From Gluconacetobacter entanii (GTDB lineage: Bacteria > Pseudomonadota > Alphaproteobacteria > Acetobacterales > Acetobacteraceae), in contig NZ_NKUF01000018.1 of assembly GCF_003206495.1 (NCBI RefSeq), positions 1 to 64,000 on the forward strand: DNA of 64,000 bases, written 5' to 3'. How positions within the stretch are numbered: the stretch's first letter is position 1; every line of letters begins with the position of its first letter. The translations under genes were made by a program, and so were the position numbers. Under the pieces are notes generated by a model, which worked only from the letters and a program-made list of their open reading frames with translations, was not told the DNA's origin and searched no databases. Positions 36,288 to 43,584 of this stretch are shown here, piece by piece.

Positions 36288-36581
36288 GACTGAAAGGAGT
36301 GCTCCCCACGCCCGGCCGCGACCGGCTCCCTGTCTGTTGGTGTCGTATCTGTGGCGTCATGGCGTCATGGCGCAATGACAACAGGGCGGGAACATGCCGG
36401 TCCACAGCGCAGGATGCAACCGCTGTTGCGGTGGTCAGGGTCATTGCGTTGCCGTTTTGTCGCATCTGCGTGAGGTCCGGGGCGGCCCTGTATGGCGGCT
36501 GCGTCCGTGGGGCGGGTTGTGAAACGCGCCCATTCATGAGACTGCTTCAGGCACGCGGAATGATGGTTGGGAGCGGCGTTC

Positions 36582-37595
36582 ATGGTGCAGGCACGATCGG
36601 ATGGCGCGGCGGTGCGGCGCCGCCTGCGGGTTGGAATCGCGGGGGCCGGGCATTTCGGGCGGTACCATGCGCTCAAGGTTGCGGCGTCCGCGCGTGAAAT
36701 CCTCTCGGGCATCTACGACCCCGACCATGCGCGCGCCGAAAAGGTCGGGCGGGAGGCCGGGGGGGCGCCTGCGCTGTCATATGCGCACCTGCTGGAGGTC
36801 TCGGACGCCATCGTGGTGGCGGCCCCTGCCGAGTATCATTTCGAACTGGCGCAGCAGGCGCTGGAGGCCGGGCGTCACGTTCTGGTGGAAAAGCCGATTG
36901 CCGCGACGCTGGAGCAGGCCGACCGCCTTGCCGCCCTGGCGTCCGCGCGGGGGCTTGTGCTGCAGGTCGGCCACCTTCTGCGTTATTCGGCCGAACACCG
37001 TGCAATTACCGAACGTATCAGCCGCCCCCTGTATATCGAGGCCACGCGCATCGCGCCGTACAAGCCGCGCGGGACGGATGTTTCCGTCATCCTCGACCTG
37101 ATGATCCATGACCTCGACCTGGTGCTGGCAATCGTGGACAGCCCCATCGCCAGCGTCGATGCGCTGGGTGCCGCCGTCAGTTCGGAGCATGAAGACATCG
37201 CCAACGCCCGCGTCCGGTTTGAAAATGGCTGTGTCGCGACCATCACCGCCAGCCGCATTTCACTCAAGACCGAGCGGCGGATGCGCCTGTTTTCGCAGGA
37301 AGGCTACCTGTCTGCCGATTTCGTGCGTCGTGAACTGACGATGATCGGGCGCAGGAGCGGCCTGCCCCTGCCGGGGACGGGAGGCTTCCGGCGGCAGAGC
37401 GTGACATGGAGCGACCATGACACGCTGGCGGCGGAGCATGAGGCCTTTGCCGCCTCCTGCCTTGATGGTGCGCCGGTGCTGGTGGATGCGCAGGCCGGGC
37501 GGCGTGCGCTGGCCGCCGCCCTCGCCGTGGGGCAGAGCATTGCCGATACCCGCGCACGCATGGAGGCGTCGGGACTGCTGCACGTCCCGGAGTGA
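36582..37595 (+). CDS. Gfo/Idh/MocA-family oxidoreductase
   Basis: A 337-residue NAD(P)-dependent sugar oxidoreductase. The Rossmann motif is VGIAGAGHFGRYHA (17-30), the EKP motif with the catalytic lysine is VLVEKPIAATL (101-110), and the C-terminal domain contains DVSVILDLMIHDLDLVLAI with the histidine expected near the active site. GHLLRYSAEHRAI is shared with UDP-sugar or inositol dehydrogenases, but the substrate cannot be read. ATG 36582 is preferred because GGGAG lies before it; a TTG five codons upstream is also open. A role in nucleotide-sugar or lipid A precursor metabolism is possible but unproven. Confidence 0.85.
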   Translation: MVQARSDGAAVRRRLRVGIAGAGHFGRYHALKVAASAREILSGIYDPDHARAEKVGREAGGAPALSYAHLLEVSDAIVVAAPAEYHFELAQQALEAGRHVLVEKPIAATLEQADRLAALASARGLVLQVGHLLRYSAEHRAITERISRPLYIEATRIAPYKPRGTDVSVILDLMIHDLDLVLAIVDSPIASVDALGAAVSSEHEDIANARVRFENGCVATITASRISLKTERRMRLFSQEGYLSADFVRRELTMIGRRSGLPLPGTGGFRRQSVTWSDHDTLAAEHEAFAASCLDGAPVLVDAQAGRRALAAALAVGQSIADTRARMEASGLLHVPE

Positions 37596-37609
37596 AAGGA
37601 TATTCAAAG

Positions 37610-37692
37610 ATAAAAGTTTTTGGTGAAGCTTTTTTCAAAAAGCTTCGAAAGACGCCACCTTTTTAAAAAAGGCGGCACCCAGAAACTTTTAT
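37610..37692 (+). repeat. Dispersed palindromic repeat, copy F (complete reference copy)
   Basis: Complete 83-bp copy: outer arm ATAAAAGTTTTTGGTG, first hairpin AAGCTTTTTTCAAAAAGCTT, spacer CGAAAGAC, second hairpin GCCACCTTTTTAAAAAAGGC and outer arm CACCCAGAAACTTTTAT. It lies between the convergent ends of the oxidoreductase gene and uup. Confidence 0.88.
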
Positions 37693-37709
37693 CTACTTTG
37701 CTAATTCGA

Positions 37710-39521
37710 TTAGCCGGATTTCAGCGTTTCCTTGAGCATCTCCAACTCCAGCCACCGTTCTTCCGCCGCCGTCAGCTTCGCCTGCGCGTCCTCCAGTTTC
37801 TGCGTGGTGGCGGTGAAGCCGTCCGGGTCACGGGCATAGAGGTTGGGATCGGCCAGGGTGGCGCGCAGGCCCTCGATCTCAGCCTCAAGCTCCGCGATCT
37901 GTCCGGGCAGGCGCTCCAGCGCATGCTGGTCCTTGTAGGACAGCTTGCGGCTGGCGGGTTTCGCGGCAGGCTGCTGCGCCGGGCGTGCCTTGGCCGGGGC
38001 AGGGGCCTCGTGCCGGGTGGCAAGTGTCTCGTCCTGCCGCTGTGCCAGCATGTCGCTGTAACCACCGGCATATTCGACCCACCGGCCTGCCCCTTCCGCC
38101 ATCAGGACGGAGGAAGCGACACGGTCGAGGAAGTCATGGTCATGGCTGACCAGCAGCACGGTGCCGGAATACTGCGCCAGCATGTCCTGAAGCAGGTCGA
38201 GCGTTTCAAGGTCAAGGTCGTTGGTCGGTTCGTCAAGCACCAGCAGGTTCGACGGCCGCGCCAGCGCGCAGGCCAGCATCAGGCGCCCACGTTCCCCCCC
38301 CGACAGGACGCCGACCGGGGTGCGGGCCTGTTCGGGGCGGAACATGAAATCCTTCATGTATCCGATGACATGGCGCTTTTCGTGCCCGACCTGCACCATG
38401 TCACCCCAACCGCCCGTCAGCGTGTCGGCAAGGGTGCGGTTGGGGTCAAGCTGCCGGCGCTGCTGGTCCAGCGTCACGATCGACAGGGCCGTGCCGACCG
38501 TGACCGTGCCGCTGTCGGGCGTGTCCTGCCCCGTCATCAGGCGCAGCAGCGTACTCTTGCCCGCCCCGTTGGCGCCCACAATGCCCAGCCTGTCGCCGCG
38601 CAGGATACGCAGGTCAAGGTCGCGCACGATGTCATGTTCGCCATAGGACTTGCACAGGCCTTCGGCGACGGAAACCAGCTTGCCCGACAGTTCGGCCTCG
38701 CGCGCTTCCATCTTTGCACCCACGGCGGGCTTGATCGCCTCGCGCCGGGTCTGGCGCAGGGTGGCGAGTTCGGCCACGCGGCGGACGTTGCGCTTGCGCC
38801 GTGCCGTCACGCCATAGCGCATCCAGTCTTCTTCGCGCGCGATCTGGCGGTCAGGCTTGTGCGCGTCGCGTTCCTCCTGCTCCAGCACTTCTTCGCGCCA
38901 GGCCTCGAACTTCGCGAACCCATGGTCCAGCCGGCGCGTCACCCCACGGTCCAGCCACACGACGGAACGTGACAGCGTTTCAAGCAGGCGGCGGTCATGG
39001 CTGATGATGACCATGGCCGACGACAGCGACAGCAGTTCGCGTTCCAGCCATTCGATGGTCGGCATGTCGAGGTGGTTTGTCGGTTCATCCAGCAGCAGCA
39101 GGTCAGGCTCCGGCTCAAGGGCCCGCGCCAGCGCGCAGCGCCGGGCCTCGCCCCCCGACAGGTTGGCCGGGTTTTCGCGTCCCGTCATGCCCAGTTCCGA
39201 CAGCAGCGCCGCCGCGCGGTAATCCGGGTCGCCCGGTCCCATGCCCGCCAGAACGTAGTCCAGCGTGGTCTCGAACCCCGACAGGTCCGGTTCCTGCGGC
39301 AGGTAACGCACGGTCGTGCCGGGCTGGAGGAAGCGCGTCCCGCCATCGGCCTGCAGTTCGCCCGTGGCGATGCGCAGCAGCGTTGACTTGCCACAGCCAT
39401 TGCGCCCGACAAGGCAGATGCGTTCGCCGGGGGCGACGCCAAAACCCGCCCCGTCAAGGAGCGGCGCGCCACCGAGGGTCAGGGTGATATCCTGAAGGAG
39501 AAGAAGCGGAGGTAAGGCCAT
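37710..39521 (-). CDS. uup: ABC-F family ATPase Uup
   Basis: A 603-residue soluble protein with two ABC domains and no membrane segments. Walker A motifs are GRNGCGKST and GANGAGKST, with two LSGGE signatures (NLSGGEARRCALARAL and VLSGGERGRLMLACAL) and Walker B LLLDEPTNHLD and LVLDEPTNDLD. The C-terminal coiled-coil (RLPGQIAELEAEIEGLRATL, then AQAKLTAAEERWLELEML) identifies Uup rather than EttA. ABC-F proteins act on the ribosome; Uup is linked to transposon excision and ribosome assembly. It follows otsA by 55 bp. Confidence 0.93.
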   Translation of the reverse strand: MALPPLLLLQDITLTLGGAPLLDGAGFGVAPGERICLVGRNGCGKSTLLRIATGELQADGGTRFLQPGTTVRYLPQEPDLSGFETTLDYVLAGMGPGDPDYRAAALLSELGMTGRENPANLSGGEARRCALARALEPEPDLLLLDEPTNHLDMPTIEWLERELLSLSSAMVIISHDRRLLETLSRSVVWLDRGVTRRLDHGFAKFEAWREEVLEQEERDAHKPDRQIAREEDWMRYGVTARRKRNVRRVAELATLRQTRREAIKPAVGAKMEAREAELSGKLVSVAEGLCKSYGEHDIVRDLDLRILRGDRLGIVGANGAGKSTLLRLMTGQDTPDSGTVTVGTALSIVTLDQQRRQLDPNRTLADTLTGGWGDMVQVGHEKRHVIGYMKDFMFRPEQARTPVGVLSGGERGRLMLACALARPSNLLVLDEPTNDLDLETLDLLQDMLAQYSGTVLLVSHDHDFLDRVASSVLMAEGAGRWVEYAGGYSDMLAQRQDETLATRHEAPAPAKARPAQQPAAKPASRKLSYKDQHALERLPGQIAELEAEIEGLRATLADPNLYARDPDGFTATTQKLEDAQAKLTAAEERWLELEMLKETLKSG

Positions 39522-39576
39522 GCGCGTTTGTCACCTACTCCCGCCGCCCGTGCAAGGGAAACGATGGGCCGCGCGT

Positions 39577-40953
39577 TCAGGCCACCGTGGCTTCGAGCGT
39601 GCGCAGGAACGCCTGCCCCCAGCCCAGCGCGGTGCAGCCATCAAGGTGCGCGCGGCACGCCTGCCAGCGGTCGCGGCGTTCGGCCTTGGGCATGCCCAAG
39701 GCCCGGTTCAGCGCATCGGCAAGGTCGTCATGGTCCAGCGGGTTGACCAGCAGCGCCGCCTCAAGCTGCTTGGCGGCCCCGGCCATGCGTGACAGGATCA
39801 GCACGCCCGGATCGTCGGGGTCCTGGGCTGCGATATATTCCTTGGCCACAAGGTTCATCCCGTCGCGCAGCGGCGTGATGTAGCCGATCTGCGCCTGGCG
39901 CATGTAGCCCGCCACGACGCGGCGCGGACTGCCGCGCGTCAGGAAGCGCAGCGGCGTCCAGTCGGGCTGCCCGCGCCTGGCGTTGAGCCGCCCGATCATG
40001 CTTTCAAGCTCGTTGCGCAGCGCCTTGTAGGCGGCGACGTCCACCCGGCTTTCGGCGGCGATCTGCAGGAATGTGACGTTGCGCTGCCAGATGGGATAGC
40101 TTTCGAGCAGCCGGTCATAACCCGCAAGCCGGTCGCACAGGCCCTTGGTCGGGTCCATCCGGTCCACGCCGAAGATCAGCTTGCGCCCGGCAAGGGAGGT
40201 GCGAAGCTGCTTCAGTTCCGGGGCCTCCGCCGCGTCGGTTGCCGTCTTGGCAAAGGCATCGGGGTCGATTTCCACCGCAAAGGCACCGACGCGCACCGTA
40301 TGCCCCTCGAACGAGAGCGTGTCGGGGGCGACCAGCCTGGCGCCCGCCGTGCGTTGCGCGGCGAAGATGAAGTTGGCGGTGTCGTCGCCGGTCTGGAACC
40401 CCAGCAGGTCCGCGCACAGCAGGTCACGCAGGAACGTGCCCCCGTCGGGTGCTATGGCCAGCATGTCCGGCGCGGGGAAGGGGGTGTGCAGGAAAAAGCC
40501 GATCGGCATGCGCACGCCCTTGCGGCGCAGTTGCGCGGCGAGGGGCAGCAGGTGGTAGTCGTGGATCCAGATCGTGTCGTCTTCGCGCAGCAGCGGCAGC
40601 AGGTTGTCGCAGAACCGTTCGTTCACCGCCCAGTAGGTCGAGAGTTCGCGGCGTTCGAAATGGATGAACTCCGGCAGGGAGTGCATCATCGGACACAGGG
40701 TCGAATTGGAAAAGCCGGTATAGTAATGCCTGTGCTCGGCAGGCGTCAGGCCGATCGTGGCGTATTCGACGCCGCCTGCATGCTGGATCTGCGGCGGGGT
40801 CGTTTCCGCATCGGGACTGGTGGTGCCGTTCCAGCCGAACCACATCCCGCCCTGCAGCGCCAGCAGGTCATGCAGCACCACCGCCAGCCCCCCGGGCCGC
40901 AGGCCTTCCTTGGGGACGGGGACGCGATTGGAGACGATGACCAGCCGTTTCAT
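39577..40953 (-). CDS. otsA: Trehalose-6-phosphate synthase
   Basis: A 458-residue GT20 glycosyltransferase forming trehalose-6-phosphate from UDP-glucose and glucose-6-phosphate. RLVIVSNRVPVPKEGLRPGGL is the N-terminal signature with the UDP-glucose loop, followed by WIHDYHLLPLAAQLR, FFLHTPFPAPDML, GVDRMDPTKG and PLRDGMNLVAKEY. The start MKRLVIV has GAGG 6 nt upstream. No fused or adjacent otsB phosphatase is present. It lies downstream of phyR on the same strand; trehalose synthesis is a common general-stress-response output in alphaproteobacteria. Confidence 0.94.
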   Translation of the reverse strand: MKRLVIVSNRVPVPKEGLRPGGLAVVLHDLLALQGGMWFGWNGTTSPDAETTPPQIQHAGGVEYATIGLTPAEHRHYYTGFSNSTLCPMMHSLPEFIHFERRELSTYWAVNERFCDNLLPLLREDDTIWIHDYHLLPLAAQLRRKGVRMPIGFFLHTPFPAPDMLAIAPDGGTFLRDLLCADLLGFQTGDDTANFIFAAQRTAGARLVAPDTLSFEGHTVRVGAFAVEIDPDAFAKTATDAAEAPELKQLRTSLAGRKLIFGVDRMDPTKGLCDRLAGYDRLLESYPIWQRNVTFLQIAAESRVDVAAYKALRNELESMIGRLNARRGQPDWTPLRFLTRGSPRRVVAGYMRQAQIGYITPLRDGMNLVAKEYIAAQDPDDPGVLILSRMAGAAKQLEAALLVNPLDHDDLADALNRALGMPKAERRDRWQACRAHLDGCTALGWGQAFLRTLEATVA

Positions 40954-41163
40954 GTTTTCCTCTTCCAATCTGTCCGCACGTGGGATGCGTGCATTGCGCA
41001 GGCATGCGTGATCCGGGTGCAATCACAATGTCGCAGGGTGTGCAGCGGATGCAAGGCAGTCATCGTCATGCCTGTATCGCGTAACTGTTCTGCGTCCATC
41101 TGCCGCATCCCGCCATCGCGGGCGGTCGGTCATGCCGGCGTGCCGGGGCGGCCGTGCCGGGGA

Positions 41164-41901
41164 TCAGCCCAGCGGCAGGCCGCCGCTGACCGCCTGATAG
41201 GTCGCGATCGCCAGTGTCAGCGGCTCAAACGGCTTGGTGATGACAAAGGCGGGTTCGATCCTCTCGCCCGTCAGAAGGCGCTCGGGGTAGGCGGTGACGA
41301 AGATCACGGGAATGTTCTGCTGCTGCAGGATCTGCGACACCGCCGTCATGCCGTCGCCCCCCGCGCCAAGGTTGATGTCGGCAAGGATCAGGCCCGGGCG
41401 CGTGCGGGTCGCGATCTCGATCGCTTCCTTTTCCGTCGCGGCGACACCGGCGATCTTGTGCCCGCATTTGTGGACCAGTTCCTCGATATCCATCGCGATG
41501 ATGGGTTCGTCCTCGATGATCAGGACATTCGTCTGCGCGCACGAACGCAGGCCCGCATAGGCATGTTCCAGTGTCGTGCGCGCCGTCGCCTCGTCCAGTC
41601 CCAGCACGCGCGCGGCATCCGCAAGGCTGAGTTCCTCCAGTGCGGTCAGCAGCAGCAACTGCCGGTCGAGCACCGTCAGGTCGCCCGACGCGGGCGGCGT
41701 GGTGGAGGAGGTGTAGTGACGCGATATCCACTGGTACAGGCGCAGGCGCGGACGCATGGCGGGATCATCGACGGCGATAAGTTCACGCAGACTCTCGGCC
41801 ACGAGGAGATCCCCCCGTGACTGGCTGCCGGACAGCGCCCTTGCATAGCGTCTGGCATAGGGAAGGGCGCGGAGCAGATCTTGACGCCGGGAAAGCGGCA
41901 T
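41164..41901 (-). CDS. phyR: PhyR, anti-anti-sigma response regulator of the general stress response
   Basis: A 245-residue protein with an N-terminal sigma-factor-like domain (about 1-118; regions 2 and 4 resemble ECF sigma, as in LLLLTALEELSLADAARVLG) and a C-terminal receiver domain. In the receiver the acidic pocket is E130/D131, the phosphoacceptor D175 in LILADINLG, the switch threonine T203 and the lysine K223 in ITKPFEP. Phosphorylated PhyR binds the anti-sigma NepR and releases the ECF sigma. It is divergent from the first ECF sigma gene, with nepR and a kinase downstream, so the whole partner switch is here. Confidence 0.95.
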   Translation of the reverse strand: MPLSRRQDLLRALPYARRYARALSGSQSRGDLLVAESLRELIAVDDPAMRPRLRLYQWISRHYTSSTTPPASGDLTVLDRQLLLLTALEELSLADAARVLGLDEATARTTLEHAYAGLRSCAQTNVLIIEDEPIIAMDIEELVHKCGHKIAGVAATEKEAIEIATRTRPGLILADINLGAGGDGMTAVSQILQQQNIPVIFVTAYPERLLTGERIEPAFVITKPFEPLTLAIATYQAVSGGLPLG

Positions 41902-41933
41902 GTGGACTTCATCTCCCCGAAGAAATTGTTACA

Positions 41934-41949
41934 CCGTAAACCATTACGG
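41934..41949. promoter_or_regulatory. Inverted repeat between phyR and the ECF sigma gene
   Basis: CCGTAA-ACCA-TTACGG is a perfect 6-bp inverted repeat in the 99-bp divergent intergenic region. It could be an operator for the control of both genes. No regulator is identified. Confidence 0.4.
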
Positions 41950-42000
41950 CGTTAGGCTGCGCTGCCGGAACACGGAGAGTCAAACACACTGACCCAGAGC

Positions 42001-42546
42001 ATGTCAGCCAATTCGCAGACCGTAACCCAACTGCGCAAGGAGATCATGTCTATTTTGCCGCAATTGCGGGGCTTTGCCAGATTTTTGACCGGGGAGGTCT
42101 CCTCGGCCGATGACCTGGTGCAGGAAACGGTGCTGCGCGCGCTTGCCGCGCTGGAACAGTTCCAGCCGGGCACGAACCTGCGTGCATGGCTCTATACCAT
42201 AGCACGCAACCTTTTTTATGAAACCGCGCGCCGGCGCAGGCGTGAACGCGACGTGATGTCCGATTACGCCGCCAGCCCCGACCTCGCCCGCGCCGACGCG
42301 CCAGCCAGCAGGGGGGACGACCTGCGCGACCTTGACGAGGTGATCTGGCGGCTGACGCCCCGCCTGCGCGAGGCGCTGCTGCTCGTGGGGGTGCAGGAAA
42401 TGACCTATGCCGAGGCGGCGGAGGTCTGCGGCGTCAGTGTCGGCACGCTCAAGGCGCGGGTGTCGCGTGCACGCGCGCAGATCATGGCGATGGTCGCCAG
42501 CGCGCCTGACGGAACGCCACCGCCCGACCCCGGGGGACAGGACTGA
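42001..42546 (+). CDS. ECF RNA polymerase sigma factor (EcfG-type), first copy
   Basis: A 181-residue ECF sigma. Region 2 runs through LPQLRGFARFLTGEVSSADD and LVQETVLRALAALEQFQPGT to the NLRAWLYTIARNLFYETARR segment. Region 4 is LTPRLREALLLVGVQEMTYAEAAEVCGVSVGTLKARVSRARAQI. Its position beside phyR, nepR and phyK marks it as the likely general-stress sigma, but a second ECF gene follows in the same direction, and which one NepR binds cannot be told from sequence. The C-terminus has a short Pro/Asp tail. Confidence 0.88.
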   Translation: MSANSQTVTQLRKEIMSILPQLRGFARFLTGEVSSADDLVQETVLRALAALEQFQPGTNLRAWLYTIARNLFYETARRRRRERDVMSDYAASPDLARADAPASRGDDLRDLDEVIWRLTPRLREALLLVGVQEMTYAEAAEVCGVSVGTLKARVSRARAQIMAMVASAPDGTPPPDPGGQD

Positions 42547-42652
42547 GGCCGTGGCGTTGCGGGAATGTGCTGCAACTCACGGTTTCGTTACATTTTATAT
42601 GCAACCCTTTCGCCGGCCCGTCCATTGGACGTGTATGAAAGGGGACACGACA

Positions 42653-43225
42653 ATGACAAATGACTTTCACGACCAGGTGATTGCCCTCCTGCCCCGACTG
42701 CGGGTCCAGGCCCTGTCCTTGACACGCAACCGCGCCGCTGCCGATGACCTTGTGCAGGACGCGGTGTGCAATGCGCTTTCGGCGCAGCACAGCTTTACTC
42801 CCGGAACGAATTTCCCCGCATGGATGCACCGTATCCTGCGCAACCGTTTCATCTCCGACCTGCGCAAGAAGCGCGAGACCGGCGATATCGAGGATGTGCC
42901 CACCTCCGCGCTGGCGTGCAGCGGCGCGCATGAGGAACGCCTCGCGGTCAAGGAACTCGCCAGCGCGATGGACCGCCTGCCCGCCGACCAGCGCGAGGCG
43001 CTGGTGATGGTCGTCATGCAGGGCATGAGCTACGAGGAACTTGCCGAAGCCAGTGGCTGCGCCGTGGGGACTGCCAAGAGCCGCGTCTTTCGCGCCCGCC
43101 GCCAGCTTGAGACCTGGCTCGAGGGCGAGGAGCATAGCACGGAGACGGTGCGCCTGCGTGGTGTCGTCGCCCGCCTGCGCGCAGGGGGCGCCACGCGTGA
43201 CGCCGCGCGCACCCAGATGGGCTGA
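42653..43225 (+). CDS. ECF RNA polymerase sigma factor (EcfG-type), second copy
   Basis: A 190-residue ECF sigma. Region 2 is LPRLRVQALSLTRNRAAADD then LVQDAVCNALSAQHSFTPGT and NFPAWMHRILRNRFISDLRK. Region 4 is LPADQREALVMVVMQGMSYE with a helix-turn-helix ending in GTAKSRVFRARRQLE. About 30 residues extend beyond region 4. ATG 42653 follows GGGGAC. It is 106 bp after the first sigma gene and clearly different in sequence, so it is an old paralogue rather than a recent copy. It may be the NepR-controlled sigma or a second member of the same circuit. Confidence 0.87.
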   Translation: MTNDFHDQVIALLPRLRVQALSLTRNRAAADDLVQDAVCNALSAQHSFTPGTNFPAWMHRILRNRFISDLRKKRETGDIEDVPTSALACSGAHEERLAVKELASAMDRLPADQREALVMVVMQGMSYEELAEASGCAVGTAKSRVFRARRQLETWLEGEEHSTETVRLRGVVARLRAGGATRDAARTQMG

Positions 43226-43401
43226 TGAAGGGATCGGGAACGTAACCAATTCTTAAAATGATGCTTTGAATTGTGATCAAAATGTGGCACGGGAAAGGGG
43301 CGGGAACTGGTTTGCTCCCGACTTCTTTCGGAAAATAGATTGCAACTGCGATGCTTATCCGAAGTTTGTGGGTAGATGAGTATAAGCTTCGGGAAAATGA
43401 G

Positions 43402-43584
43402 ATGCCGTTAAAGGAGAACTGTCCTCCTAGGCAACCAGATAAGAAAAGCAAAAACGGGTCGAATGACGCATTCGAACTGTGGTTGAAGCGGGGACTGCAC
43501 CAATTGTTCGATGATGTCGCCAACGAACCGGTACCTGACGAACTGCTGCGATTGATAGAAAACGACCGCGAGCGCAAGAAATAG
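43402..43584 (+). CDS. nepR: NepR-family anti-sigma factor
   Basis: A 60-residue protein. The family core FELWLKRGLHQLFDDVANEP followed by VPDELLRLIE is clear: two short helices that clamp the ECF sigma and are captured by phospho-PhyR. The N-terminus is basic and disordered. ATG 43402 is chosen on length; ATG 43351, 17 codons upstream, is in frame and possible. No strong ribosome-binding site is seen at either. The stop codon directly abuts the kinase start, so the two are translationally linked. Confidence 0.9.
   Translation: MPLKENCPPRQPDKKSKNGSNDAFELWLKRGLHQLFDDVANEPVPDELLRLIENDRERKK

Noticed and set aside
36288-36581. Possible gene or RNA in the secD/oxidoreductase gap
   Set aside because: Only short shadow frames were seen, and no tRNA-like cloverleaf or conserved small protein.
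41902-42000. EcfG-type promoter between phyR and the first ECF gene
   Set aside because: GGAAC occurs at about 41965, but no CGTT-like element follows at 16-17 bp, so it was not listed.
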